Source of the DNA: JBDTDV01 sp039922875
GTDB taxonomy: Bacteria; Actinomycetota; Actinomycetes; Actinomycetales; Microbacteriaceae
DNA length: 64,000 nt
Assembly: GCA_039922875.1 (NCBI GenBank)
Contig: JBDTDV010000008.1
Location: 1 to 64,000, forward strand
Direction of reading: 5' to 3'
Below, piece by piece: positions 25,080 through 33,954 of the stretch. Below the pieces are notes generated by a model. The model saw only the letters and a program-made list of their open reading frames with translations, had not been told where the DNA came from and did not search any database. Positions within the stretch are counted from its first letter, which is position 1, and every line of letters begins with the position of its first letter. The position numbers and the translations under genes are program-made.

Positions 25080-26611
25080 TGGCGCTCGGCCACACCCACT
25101 CGGTAGCGCTTCTCGGCCTCACCGGCACCATTGTCGAGGTCGAAGCCGACATCTCCAGCAACCTCCCGGCCTTCGTGCTGATCGGATTGCCCGATGCGGC
25201 TCTCGGCGAGGCGCGCGACCGGGTCAGGGCTGCAGCAGTCAACTCCGGCTGCCCGCTGACCGGACGAAAGTTGACCATCAACCTGTCGCCAGCGGCACTG
25301 CCGAAGCACGGTTCAGGGTTCGATCTGGCAATTGCGATGGCATCCCTGGCCGCCGCAGGAGATGTTTCATCGGAGTCGGTCGCCTCGGTAGTGCACCTGG
25401 GCGAGCTCGGGTTGGATGGTCGGCTGCGACCGATTGCCGGTATCCTCCCCGCGGTACACGCAGCAGCACGCGCCGGGATGACCAGGGTAATGGTACCGAC
25501 CGCCAACATGCGAGAGGCCGCCCTGGTCCCCGGGATGTCCGTGATCGGCCTGGCCAGCCTGCGTGACGCGGCGATCTGGCACGGCGGTGACTACCAACCG
25601 ATCCCGGTAGAGCCGATCCGAGTCGCCGAACCCGAGCGGCACGAGCCCGCCCCGTTGGATTTCGCCGACATCGTCGGCAATGACGAAGCGAAATCCGCGA
25701 TGGTGGTCGCGGCGGCCGGTGGTCATCACATCTTCCTGCTCGGCCCACCCGGGGCGGGCAAGACCATGCTGGCGGCGCGCCTGCCCGGGATCCTCCCGGA
25801 TCTTGATTCGGCAGCCGCCCTGGAGGTGACATCGATCCGATCGCTGACCGGCCGAGGAGTCGGCCCCGTCCTAGATCGGCGCCCGCCACTAGAGGCTCCG
25901 CACCACACGGCGACAGCCGCGGCGATGGTCGGTGGCGGCAGCGGGCAGATCCGGCCGGGCGCCGCCGTGCGGGCCTGCCACGGCGTGCTGTTCCTGGATG
26001 AGGCACCGGAGTTCGCGTCCTCTGTTCTGGACGCATTGCGCCAGCCGTTGGAATCGGGAGTGATCAGCATTCACCGAGCGAATGCGGTAGCCCATTTCCC
26101 GGGCCGATTCCAGCTGGTCTTGGCCGCGAATCCGTGCCCGTGCGGGCGGTATGGGGCGCCAGACTCGGAATGCACCTGCCCGCCGAACGCGAGGCGCCGG
26201 TACCTTGCGCGAGTTTCCGGTCCGCTCTTGGACCGGATCGACATCCAGTTGTGGCTGCGCAGGATCACCGCTGCCCAGTTGCGGCTCGCAGCAGACGGGG
26301 CAGGCATGACCAGTGCGCAGGCCAGGGGCCGGGTGGCTGCGGCTCGCGCTGTCGCCGCAAAGCGGCTGGAGGCGACGCCGTGGACGCTCAACTCCCAGGT
26401 TCCCGGAGCATGGCTTCGCCATCGAGCCCATCGGCTGGACCGCGCGGCGACGGCGCCGCTGGACAGGGCGCTGGAGCGCGGCGGAATCACGATGCGTGGA
26501 TACGACCGGGTGTTGCGCTTGGCCTGGAGCGTCGCCGACCTGAGCGGAGCGACCCAACCGGACGCTGGGCATGTCGGACAGGCGCTGTTTTTGCGGAAGG
26601 GGGTCGCGTGA
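25079..26611 (+). CDS. comM: YifB/ComM family Mg-chelatase-like AAA ATPase
   Basis: 510 residues. An N-terminal Lon-protease-like substrate domain is followed by an AAA+ ATPase with Walker A LLGPPGAGKTML, Walker B GVLFLDEAPEF and a Cys-rich NPCPCGRYG...CTCPP insertion. The Mg-chelatase C-terminal domain ends the protein. ComM homologues act as branch-migration helicases in natural transformation. Here it lies between yraN and dprA with overlaps at both ends, a DNA-uptake or recombination operon. Confidence 0.95.
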   Translation: MALGHTHSVALLGLTGTIVEVEADISSNLPAFVLIGLPDAALGEARDRVRAAAVNSGCPLTGRKLTINLSPAALPKHGSGFDLAIAMASLAAAGDVSSESVASVVHLGELGLDGRLRPIAGILPAVHAAARAGMTRVMVPTANMREAALVPGMSVIGLASLRDAAIWHGGDYQPIPVEPIRVAEPERHEPAPLDFADIVGNDEAKSAMVVAAAGGHHIFLLGPPGAGKTMLAARLPGILPDLDSAAALEVTSIRSLTGRGVGPVLDRRPPLEAPHHTATAAAMVGGGSGQIRPGAAVRACHGVLFLDEAPEFASSVLDALRQPLESGVISIHRANAVAHFPGRFQLVLAANPCPCGRYGAPDSECTCPPNARRRYLARVSGPLLDRIDIQLWLRRITAAQLRLAADGAGMTSAQARGRVAAARAVAAKRLEATPWTLNSQVPGAWLRHRAHRLDRAATAPLDRALERGGITMRGYDRVLRLAWSVADLSGATQPDAGHVGQALFLRKGVA

Positions 26612-27882
26612 GGAACATATTCGGATTGGACGCTGCGCAAGTTGCCGAACTGCTCGCGCGGGTGGAGAGCGGGACCGTTCCGGTGGGAGGTGCAGCCCAG
26701 GACGACGGGCCCGCTGGTCGGGCCAATTGCTTCGCGAGGGCGGCATGGTCCACGATTGCGGAGCCGGGCGACGGGACGGCGGGGGAGTTGGTGAATCGGC
26801 TCGGCGCTGCGGCTGCCTTGACCGCGGTGATCGAACGATGGAACCCGGAACGCATTCTGACTGTGGTTGCGGAATCTGCTGCGGAGGCACCGGCGGAACT
26901 GACTCGCCAGGCCGTCCTCGCCGCGCTAGAACGATGGCAACCGCGGGTTTCCTCCGAGGCGGTGCTCCGCTCACTGCGGCAGGCCGCACGGGTCGGTGCG
27001 CGGGTGTTGACGCCGGCGGATCCACTCTGGCCCTCAGCCGTCGACGACCTTGCCTCGCACGCCCCGATCGCGCTCTGGTGGCGTGGCAATCCGGAGGCAC
27101 TGAGCGCATTTGACTCCTCGGTAGCGCTCGTCGGCGCGCGAGCCGCCACCGGATACGGCGAACACGTGGCGATGGAAGCATCGGCCGGCCTCGTCGACCG
27201 CGGTTTCGCGATCGTTTCAGGCGCGGCGTACGGCATCGACGGAATGGCACATCGAGCCGCGCTGGCCAGCAGCGGGACCACAATGGCATTTTTGGCGGGT
27301 GGGGTGGACCGGTTCTATCCGGCCGGTCATGATGCGCTCTTGGGACGAATTGTTCAGGCCGGCGTGGTTCTGTCCGAACTGCCCTGCGGCGCTGCGCCAA
27401 CCCGGTGGAGGTTTCTGCAACGCAATCGCCTCATCGCCGCCTCCACGAGGGCGACAATCGTGCTGGAGGCGGGGTGGCGCTCCGGATCCCTGAACACCGC
27501 CGGGCACGCGGCCGCTTTGGCGCGGCCGCTGGGCGCAGTTCCGGGCCCGGTCACCAGCGCGACCGCTGCCGGATGCCATCGGCTGATCCGGGACTATGCC
27601 GCCATCTGCGTCACGAACGCGGCAGAGATGGCCGAATTGGTCGGCGAGATCGGCCCCGTCGCCGACTCGCGCGACGAGGCTGCGGCGGAGGGTGCTGATC
27701 GGCCGCCGGAGCAAACCAGAGTCCTCGACGCGATGAGCACCCGCTCGCCGCGCTCCCTCGGTGACCTGGCAGCCCGCGCCGGCCTCGCGGTAGCCACCGT
27801 GCAATCGGTAATCGGCTTACTCGACCTCGATGGCGTCGTGCGGCAGCGGGAAACGGGCTGGGTCGCGGTTCCCAGGCGATGA
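26608..27882 (+). CDS. dprA: DNA-processing protein DprA
   Basis: 424 residues. A variable N-terminal part of about 130 residues leads into the Rossmann-like DprA fold, with VALVGARAATGYG, SGAAYGIDGMAHRAAL and FLAGGVDRFYPAGH. A C-terminal winged-helix domain follows (LGDLAARAGLAVATVQSVIGLL). DprA protects incoming single-stranded DNA and loads RecA. The GTG start overlaps the comM stop by 4 bases (GTGA). The frame is open far into comM, but that is shadow sequence. Confidence 0.94.
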   Translation: MRNIFGLDAAQVAELLARVESGTVPVGGAAQDDGPAGRANCFARAAWSTIAEPGDGTAGELVNRLGAAAALTAVIERWNPERILTVVAESAAEAPAELTRQAVLAALERWQPRVSSEAVLRSLRQAARVGARVLTPADPLWPSAVDDLASHAPIALWWRGNPEALSAFDSSVALVGARAATGYGEHVAMEASAGLVDRGFAIVSGAAYGIDGMAHRAALASSGTTMAFLAGGVDRFYPAGHDALLGRIVQAGVVLSELPCGAAPTRWRFLQRNRLIAASTRATIVLEAGWRSGSLNTAGHAAALARPLGAVPGPVTSATAAGCHRLIRDYAAICVTNAAEMAELVGEIGPVADSRDEAAAEGADRPPEQTRVLDAMSTRSPRSLGDLAARAGLAVATVQSVIGLLDLDGVVRQRETGWVAVPRR

Positions 27883-27898
27883 CGGTGCCGCCCCGTAT

Positions 27899-27966
27899 TC
27901 TGGTGATCGAGACAGTCTGGTGATCGAGACAGTCTGGTGATCGAGACAGCCTGGTGATCGAGACAG
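27899..27966 (+). repeat. Four 17-bp tandem repeats between dprA and phosphodiesterase
   Basis: The unit TCTGGTGATCGAGACAG occurs four times with one change (first base of the last copy). The array lies 16 bases after the dprA stop and ends 34 bases before the next start. The unit length is not a multiple of three, so it is not a protein repeat. It has no spacers and is not a CRISPR. Confidence 0.95.
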
Positions 27967-28000
27967 CCGCGCAATCGCGCGGGATAGGGGCACAACGGGC

Positions 28001-28969
28001 ATGGCGGCATCTGGGGCCCCGGACGGGACTGCAACATCCGAAACGACAGATTCGGCAGTGAGCGCACCGGTACAGATGGGTAGATATGGGCAGCCCAGTC
28101 ACCTGTTGGTGCAGATCAGCGATCCACACTTCCTTGCGGCCGGCGCCCCTCTGTACGGTCGGGTCGACACCGAACGCGCCGTGCGTGAGGCGATTCGGCT
28201 GGTCGAGAACTCCGGTCTGAGGCCCGACGCGGTGTTGGTCACCGGCGATGTCGCCGATCGTGGCGAAGCCGACGCGTACCGGAGAATCCGCGCGATCATC
28301 GAACCAGCCGCGAAGCGGCTCGGAGCCGAGCTGGTGTGGGTGATGGGCAACCACGATTCGCGTGGACCGTTCCGCCGAGAGCTCCTGGGAGCAAAGGCGA
28401 CGACCGAACCGGTCGATGCTGTGCTGACGATCAACGGGTTGCGGATCATCACCCTCGACAGCAGCGTGCCGGGTTATCATCATGGCGACCTCTCCGACGA
28501 TCAGCTGTACTGGCTGGGCCGTGAACTGGCCGCAGCGGCTCCGAATGGAACCATTCTGGTGCTGCATCATCCGCCGCTGCCGACCTCGTTTCCGATCCTG
28601 ACGATCCTCGAGCTGCAGCGCCAGGAACGGCTCGCCGATACCATCGCAGGCACAGATGTCCGGGTTATCCTCGCCGGCCACTTGCACTATGCGACCGCCG
28701 GCAGCTTCGCAGGGGTCCCCGTGTCGGTGGCCGCCGCGACAAGCTACACGATGGATCTCGCCGGGCCGCAACGAGAACTGGTCGGGGTCGACGGCGGTCA
28801 ATCGATCAGCCTGATTCGCGTCTATGACGACCAGATCGTGACATCGGTGCTTCCGCTGGGAAACTTCGAGCAGGTTTCCGGATTCGACGAGGCGTTCCTG
28901 AGCCGGCTGGAGCAGTTGAGCCCGGGTGCCCGCATCGACGCGTTCTCCCGCTTCACCGGCCCGGAATAG
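28001..28969 (+). CDS. Calcineurin-like phosphodiesterase (CpdA type)
   Basis: 322 residues of the metallophosphoesterase superfamily. Metal ligands appear in order: ISDPHF (Asp, His), VTGDVADRGE, MGNHDSRG, LHHPPLP and LAGHLHYA. This order and the YGRVDT segment match the class III cyclic-nucleotide phosphodiesterase (CpdA/Icc) group, so cAMP hydrolysis is plausible but not proven. The first 25 residues are Ala/Ser/Thr-rich; an internal ATG at 28076 just before the fold is an alternative start. Confidence 0.87.
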   Translation: MAASGAPDGTATSETTDSAVSAPVQMGRYGQPSHLLVQISDPHFLAAGAPLYGRVDTERAVREAIRLVENSGLRPDAVLVTGDVADRGEADAYRRIRAIIEPAAKRLGAELVWVMGNHDSRGPFRRELLGAKATTEPVDAVLTINGLRIITLDSSVPGYHHGDLSDDQLYWLGRELAAAAPNGTILVLHHPPLPTSFPILTILELQRQERLADTIAGTDVRVILAGHLHYATAGSFAGVPVSVAAATSYTMDLAGPQRELVGVDGGQSISLIRVYDDQIVTSVLPLGNFEQVSGFDEAFLSRLEQLSPGARIDAFSRFTGPE

Positions 28970-29023
28970 CCTGCGCCGCCAGTCGCTGCGGTGCATCCGC
29001 GATGGATGCACGATGCTTGGAAT

Positions 29024-29959
29024 ATGCAGCTGGAACGGGCGATCGAGGAGTTCAGCCGCTACCTTCTGACCGAACGCGGTTATTCCCCGCACACCATCCG
29101 GTCGTACCGGAGCGACCTGACCGCCCTGAGCGACTTTGCCGCGCCGCGCGGAATCGACACGACCGAACATCTCTCGCTCGAGGTGCTCCGGGACTGGGTT
29201 TGGGCCGGCTCGCTGGCCGGGCTGGCGAAATCCACCCTCGCCAGACGGGCGGCGACGGTGAAGAGTTTCAGCTCCTGGCTGACCCGCAGCGACATCACCG
29301 TGACCGACCCGGCGGCTCGGCTCCGGGCCCCGCGTCCGGACCGGACCCTGCCCAGGGTGCTCACCCGGCGGCAGATCGATGGGATTCTGGCCCGGTTGGC
29401 AGTGAAAGCCTCGGCCGGCGCGCCGTCAGCGCGACGGGATTTGGCGATTATGGAACTGCTGTACGCCTCAGCATTGCGGGTGTCGGAACTGACCGGTCTG
29501 GACGTGGATGACGTGGATCTCGACCGCCTCACTGTGCGTGTTCTTGGCAAAGGCGCCAAAGAACGGGTGGTCCCGTTTGGTGTCCCCGCGCAGGCTGCGA
29601 TCGTCGATTACCTCCGTCTTGGCCGGCCGGCCCTCCTCGCCCGCCCGGATACCGCAGCCGGCGCGGTGCCGGTTGACGCGGTTCGCGCGCTGTTCATCGG
29701 TAGCCGAGCTCAGCGGCTCGGAAGCCGATCCGTGTACCGCCTCGTCTCCGGACTACTGCGGGATGCCCCTGGGGCGGGACCGTCAGGGCCGCACGCACTG
29801 CGGCACACCGCCGCAACACACCTGCTCGACGGCGGCGCGGACCTCCGGGCGGTGCAGGAACTCCTTGGTCATGCCAGCTTGGGCACCACACAGATCTACA
29901 CACACGTCTCGGCGGAACGGCTCAAGGAGAGCTATCGGCTGGCTCACCCTCGGGCGTGA
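29024..29959 (+). CDS. xerC: Tyrosine recombinase XerC
   Basis: 311 residues. An N-terminal SAM-like core-binding domain (EEFSRYLLTERGYSPHTIRSY) precedes the catalytic domain. Catalytic residues are the Arg in ALRVSELTG, the Lys in VLGKGAKER, HALRHTAATHLL (His, Arg), LLGHASLGTTQIY (His, Tyr nucleophile). With XerD it resolves chromosome dimers at dif. Position before an M23 peptidase gene fits housekeeping xerC, not a phage integrase. The start is uncertain; GTG at 28991 would add 11 residues that are not family-like. Confidence 0.92.
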   Translation: MQLERAIEEFSRYLLTERGYSPHTIRSYRSDLTALSDFAAPRGIDTTEHLSLEVLRDWVWAGSLAGLAKSTLARRAATVKSFSSWLTRSDITVTDPAARLRAPRPDRTLPRVLTRRQIDGILARLAVKASAGAPSARRDLAIMELLYASALRVSELTGLDVDDVDLDRLTVRVLGKGAKERVVPFGVPAQAAIVDYLRLGRPALLARPDTAAGAVPVDAVRALFIGSRAQRLGSRSVYRLVSGLLRDAPGAGPSGPHALRHTAATHLLDGGADLRAVQELLGHASLGTTQIYTHVSAERLKESYRLAHPRA

Positions 29960-29978
29960 ATACTGCCTTGTCATTGTC

Positions 29979-30008
29979 CGCGTGTCATTGCACCGCGTGT
30001 CATTCCAC
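29979..30008. repeat. 15-bp tandem duplication between xerC and the M23 gene
   Basis: CGCGTGTCATTGCAC is followed by CGCGTGTCATTCCAC, one base different. A more degenerate partial copy precedes them. The array fills the short convergent gap between the two gene ends. Confidence 0.85.
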
Positions 30009-30015
30009 CGCGCCG

Positions 30016-30603
30016 CTAGTCGCGCAGCGGCAGGAGTACCGCTCGCGGGACTCCGCCGAGAAACAATAGTGGTGAGATGTACTGGCCGTGTAGGCGCACC
30101 CCGAAGTGCGCACAGGTCCCGCTGCAGTGTCCGCCCGCGGCGACCGTTCCAATCTGCTGACCCCTGGTAATCGGTTGTCCGGCCGTCACGGTGGGCTGCA
30201 CCGGCTCGATGCTGGAGATCAGATCATTCGGATGGCTGATCGAGACCACCGGCCGGTCAACGACCTGGCCGGCGAACGAGACGACACCGGCAGCTGCCGC
30301 GTAAACGGGGCTGCCGGAGGCCGCCCGGAGATCAAGACCGCGATGCCCACGTGAGTACACATCTGCCGGCGCTTCGAATCCGCGCAGGATCTGCCACGGT
30401 GCGGCGACCGGCCAGGACCAGGTGTCGACCTGGACTACCTGAGGCGGCGGCGCTTCGGCGGCGGTGGCACTGCCAGAGCCCAGAAGTACCGCCGCCAGTA
30501 CGGCACCGCCCAGGACGACACCGCCCAGTACGACACCGCTTAGGGCGAGACCGCCTGAGGTGCACCGCGGCCAACCGGATTCCTTCGGGCACAGCTTCCA
30601 CAT
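30016..30603 (-). CDS. M23-family metallopeptidase (LytM-like), secreted
   Basis: 195 residues. A signal peptide with an expanded hydrophobic core (GVVLGGVVLGGAVLAAVLL) is followed by an M23 fold. The zinc site is formed by GHRGLDLRAA (His, Asp) and HFGVRLHG (His). A Cys pair in GGHCSGTCAHF could form a disulphide. These enzymes or their inactive relatives act on peptidoglycan cross-links. In many actinobacteria an M23 gene lies between xerC and rpsB, as here except for the MFS pair. The ATG at 30603 is preferred over a TTG one codon earlier. Confidence 0.9.
   Translation of the reverse strand: MWKLCPKESGWPRCTSGGLALSGVVLGGVVLGGAVLAAVLLGSGSATAAEAPPPQVVQVDTWSWPVAAPWQILRGFEAPADVYSRGHRGLDLRAASGSPVYAAAAGVVSFAGQVVDRPVVSISHPNDLISSIEPVQPTVTAGQPITRGQQIGTVAAGGHCSGTCAHFGVRLHGQYISPLLFLGGVPRAVLLPLRD
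30496..30555 (-). repeat. Four 15-bp repeats in the M23 signal peptide
   Basis: Four consecutive 15-bp units (for example CAGTACGACACCGCT on the plus strand) encode five-residue steps of the signal-peptide core, of the form GGVVL. They diverge at 2-5 bases. This is an in-frame tandem expansion of the hydrophobic region. Confidence 0.8.
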
Positions 30604-30746
30604 CAACTAACTGTGCCGCTCAGGCCCGGTGCCGTCTCGCCGGTCGTGCGAACGGTGCAGTCAAGGTGCGGTTTTGTTCCTGGGAGGGGAAGGAGCGCCG
30701 GCGGTAGGTATTGTCCCCGCGCGAACGCCGGTGCTAGCTTCCTACT

Positions 30747-32219
30747 ATGAGCAGCAACGCGGAGAATCCAACACCGGCATCGTCGCGCGCGGAATCGCCC
30801 TCATCACGTTCGGAGGGCAACGGGTCTCCCGGTCGCGGAAAGGTGCTCGGGATCACTCTCGCGGCTGCCCTTGGCGGGTTGCTGTTCGGCTTCGACACCT
30901 CCGTGATCAACGGTGCCGTCGACTCTATCCAGCACACCTTCGATCTCGGTTCGGCTGAAATCGGGATCACCGTCGCCATCACGTTGATCGGCTGCGCGAT
31001 CGGCGCCTGGTTCGCCGGGCAACTGGCCGATCTCTGGGGTCGTAAACCCGTGATGGTCACGGCCGCCATCCTGTTCGTAGCCAGCTCGATCGGCTCGGGA
31101 CTGGCGTTCACTGACTGGGAACTGATGGCCTGGCGGTTCATCGGCGGGCTTGCGATCGGCATCGCGTCGGTTATCGCGCCGGCGTATATCGGTGAGGTGG
31201 CACCGGCTGACCGACGCGGCGCGCTCAGCTCCCTGCAGCAGTTGGCGATCACCCTCGGGATCTTCCTGGCGCTGCTCTCGGACGCGGCGCTGTCCGAAAC
31301 GGCGGGCGGCCCCGGCAATGAGTTGTGGTGGGGGCTGCCGGCGTGGCGGTGGATGCTGTTGGTCGGCGTCATCCCGGCGGTCGTCTATGGAGTGCTCTCG
31401 TTCACCATTCCAGAGTCGCCTCAATTCCTGATCCGCAAGGGCCGGCACGAGGATGCGCTCCATGTGATCAAGACGGTCACCAGGCCAAGCAACCCGGAAA
31501 AGCGACTGGCCGAGATCCAGGAGAGCCTGGCAGACGAGCGGAGGTCAACATATCGAGATCTGCGCGGGCCGGCACTCGGGCTGCAACCAATCCTGTGGGT
31601 GGGCATCGCGATGGCCGCGTTCCAGCAGCTGGTGGGCATCAACGCGATCTTCTACTACTCCACGACGCTGTGGAAGTCGGTCGGGTTCAGCCAAAGCGAC
31701 TCGTTCATCACCTCGGTGATCACCGCGGTGATCAATGTGGCGCTCACCTTCGTGGCGATCTTCTTCGTCGACCGAGTCGGCCGAAAGAAGCTACTCCTGG
31801 TCGGTTCGGCCGGCATGTTCGTCGGGCTGCTCGCCGCCGCGATCTCGTTCTCACAGGCGACCGGAACCGGCAACAACCTCACCCTGGAGGCGCCGTGGGG
31901 TCCGATCGCGCTGATCGGCGCCAACCTCTTCGTCATCTTCTTCGCCGCCACCTGGGGGCCGGTGATGTGGGTAGTGCTCGGCGAGATCTTCCCGAACAAG
32001 ATTCGTGGTCTTGCCCTTGGCATCGCCACGGCGTTCAACTGGATCTTCAACTTCCTGGTGACCCTGCTGTTCCCGATCCTGAGCCAGGCCGTCGGGCTGG
32101 GGTTCGTCTACGCCGGGTTCGCGTTCTTCGCCGTGCTGTCGTTCTGGTTCGTAAAGGCCCGCCTGCCCGAGGTGAGCCGGCTCGAGCTGGAAGACAAGAC
32201 GAAATTGACCCATGTTTAG
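30747..32219 (+). CDS. MFS sugar porter
   Basis: 490 residues with twelve predicted helices. Sugar-porter signatures are GGLLFGFDTSVINGA, DLWGRKPVM, the PESPQFLIRKGR motif after helix 6, QQLVGINAIFYYS in helix 7 and DRVGRKKLLLVG. Uptake of a hexose or pentose by proton symport is the likely role; the exact sugar cannot be read. A Ser/Pro-rich N-terminal tail of 30 residues is unusual in length. It is convergent with a DHA2-type exporter. Confidence 0.92.
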   Translation: MSSNAENPTPASSRAESPSSRSEGNGSPGRGKVLGITLAAALGGLLFGFDTSVINGAVDSIQHTFDLGSAEIGITVAITLIGCAIGAWFAGQLADLWGRKPVMVTAAILFVASSIGSGLAFTDWELMAWRFIGGLAIGIASVIAPAYIGEVAPADRRGALSSLQQLAITLGIFLALLSDAALSETAGGPGNELWWGLPAWRWMLLVGVIPAVVYGVLSFTIPESPQFLIRKGRHEDALHVIKTVTRPSNPEKRLAEIQESLADERRSTYRDLRGPALGLQPILWVGIAMAAFQQLVGINAIFYYSTTLWKSVGFSQSDSFITSVITAVINVALTFVAIFFVDRVGRKKLLLVGSAGMFVGLLAAAISFSQATGTGNNLTLEAPWGPIALIGANLFVIFFAATWGPVMWVVLGEIFPNKIRGLALGIATAFNWIFNFLVTLLFPILSQAVGLGFVYAGFAFFAVLSFWFVKARLPEVSRLELEDKTKLTHV

Positions 32220-32265
32220 CAGTACGCCCGTGTAGCAGTAGGCCCGTGTAGCAGCTGGCACCTGG
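32218..32265. repeat. 16-bp tandem repeats between the two MFS genes
   Basis: AGCAGTACGCCCGTGT and AGCAGTAGGCCCGTGT are adjacent and differ at one base; a third, weaker copy follows. The first copy begins inside the TAG stop of the sugar porter. Confidence 0.8.
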
Positions 32266-32270
32266 AGCAG

Positions 32271-33899
32271 CTAGAAGGCGCTCTGCTCCGGCTCTGCGGC
32301 GTAGCCGGCCATCAGACGAGCCTCCTTGGCGTGTCTCGGGAACCAGATCCACACCACAAGTGCGCCGACGAACATTGCGATGATCCCGGTCAGATATGCC
32401 CAGTCCGCCCCGTCCAGGAACGAGGCCCGTGCGGCGGCCAAAATCGCATCGCTGTGCTCCGGATACTGGGCTGCTAACGCGGCCGCGCTGCCGAAAGACT
32501 TCTCCAGAGACATTTGGATGCCGTGGGTGACCTGGGACTTGACCTCAGCCGGCGCGGCTGCGACGGCCGCCGCGATCGATGTCGCATAGCTCGCGCTCAA
32601 GATCGCGCCCAGGATCGACTGCATGATGGCGCCGCCGAGATCGCGCTGCAGATCGGCGGTTCCTGATGCCATGCCGGCCCGGTGCACCGGAACCGATCCG
32701 GTCAAGGCGTTGGACGCCGGTGTTCCGGCCAATCCCACCCCGAGCCCGATCAGTGCATAGCTGAATCCGATCGGAGCATAGGAGACGCCGACATTCCACA
32801 GCGCCAGCATGGAGACGAAACCGAGCAGGCTGATTGAGAAACCGAGCAGGAGCGTGGCTCTCGACCCAAATCTTCCCATCAGTCGGCTTGATAGTGGTGC
32901 CGCGACGACCAGTGCCACAACAGCCGGCAGAATCGCCAGACCAGACTCCAGCGGCGTGTAATTGAGCACATTCTGCAGGAAGAGTTGCCCGATATACATC
33001 GCCCCCATCAGCGACCCGAACACAATGACTCCGGAGACCGCGGCTACCCAGAACGTCGGCCTGGCGGCCAAAGCGAAATCGAACAGCGGGACCCTGGCCC
33101 GCAGCTGGCGCCATACGAATACGACTCCGGTGCCACCGGCGACCAGAACCAGGACCATCGCGGTCGTCTCCTGGCCGGGAACACCGGCGAAGTTGATTGC
33201 CAGAACCAGTGCGCCGATGAATACCGCCGAAACGATTCCGCCGAAGTTGTCCACCGGTTCGGTGGTTTCATGGACGTGCGCCGGGACGAAGACGATCACC
33301 AGCACCAGGGTGATCAGCGCCAGGGGCACCGTCATCAAGAACACCGAACCCCACGGCAGCACTTCGAGCAGCCAGCCGGCCGACAGCGGGCCGAGCGCCG
33401 AGATCGCGCCGCCCAGCGCCGACCACAGTGCGATGGCCTTGACCCTGGCCAGGCCGGACCACAGGGCCGCGATCAGGGCGAGTGTGGTCGGAAACGCCAT
33501 TCCGGCGGCGAGGCCGCCGAAGAGCCTGGCGGCCATCAGGACCTCCACCGTGGGGGATGTGGCCGCCAGGATCGCCGCGGGAATGCTCAGCGCCATGCCA
33601 AGCCATAACATCTGTTTGCGGCCGTGTCGGTCACCGAGTGCACCGAAATACAGCACCGAGCACGCCACGCCGAGCGAGTACCCGACCGAAACGAGATTCA
33701 GTGCCGTCTGCGAGGCGTTCAACTCGTCGCCGATGATGGGCAGCGCCACGTTGGCGACCGAAAGATTGACGTTGGCAACGCTGGAGGCCAGGATCAGCGC
33801 CACGAGCACCAGCCCCGCCCGCCTCGGCTGACTCCCCGGCCCAATTCGTGGTTCCGGCCTCTGCAATTGCGGTGGCTGGGCGGATGTGCTGCCGGTCAT
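32271..33899 (-). CDS. MFS transporter, DHA2 (14-helix) family
   Basis: 542 residues with about fourteen hydrophobic helices. Motif A appears as LGDRHGRKQMLW and the antiporter motif C-like helix as GGAISALGPLSAGWLLEVLPWGSVF. These are typical of drug:proton antiporters, so export of a toxic compound is likely, with unknown substrate. The start ATG is 258 bases from rpsB, which is divergent. Confidence 0.9.
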   Translation of the reverse strand: MTGSTSAQPPQLQRPEPRIGPGSQPRRAGLVLVALILASSVANVNLSVANVALPIIGDELNASQTALNLVSVGYSLGVACSVLYFGALGDRHGRKQMLWLGMALSIPAAILAATSPTVEVLMAARLFGGLAAGMAFPTTLALIAALWSGLARVKAIALWSALGGAISALGPLSAGWLLEVLPWGSVFLMTVPLALITLVLVIVFVPAHVHETTEPVDNFGGIVSAVFIGALVLAINFAGVPGQETTAMVLVLVAGGTGVVFVWRQLRARVPLFDFALAARPTFWVAAVSGVIVFGSLMGAMYIGQLFLQNVLNYTPLESGLAILPAVVALVVAAPLSSRLMGRFGSRATLLLGFSISLLGFVSMLALWNVGVSYAPIGFSYALIGLGVGLAGTPASNALTGSVPVHRAGMASGTADLQRDLGGAIMQSILGAILSASYATSIAAAVAAAPAEVKSQVTHGIQMSLEKSFGSAAALAAQYPEHSDAILAAARASFLDGADWAYLTGIIAMFVGALVVWIWFPRHAKEARLMAGYAAEPEQSAF

Positions 33900-33954
33900 G
33901 AAACCTCGCGTTCTGGGTGCCGACCTCCATTATGGCGAGCCCGAAGGCGGATGT

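Noticed and set aside
27899..27966. Possible CRISPR array at the 17-bp repeats.
   Set aside because: Units are directly adjacent with no spacers and no cas genes are nearby.
29024..29959. The tyrosine recombinase as a phage or island integrase.
   Set aside because: Sequence and position match housekeeping XerC. There are no att-like repeats, tRNA gene or phage genes nearby.
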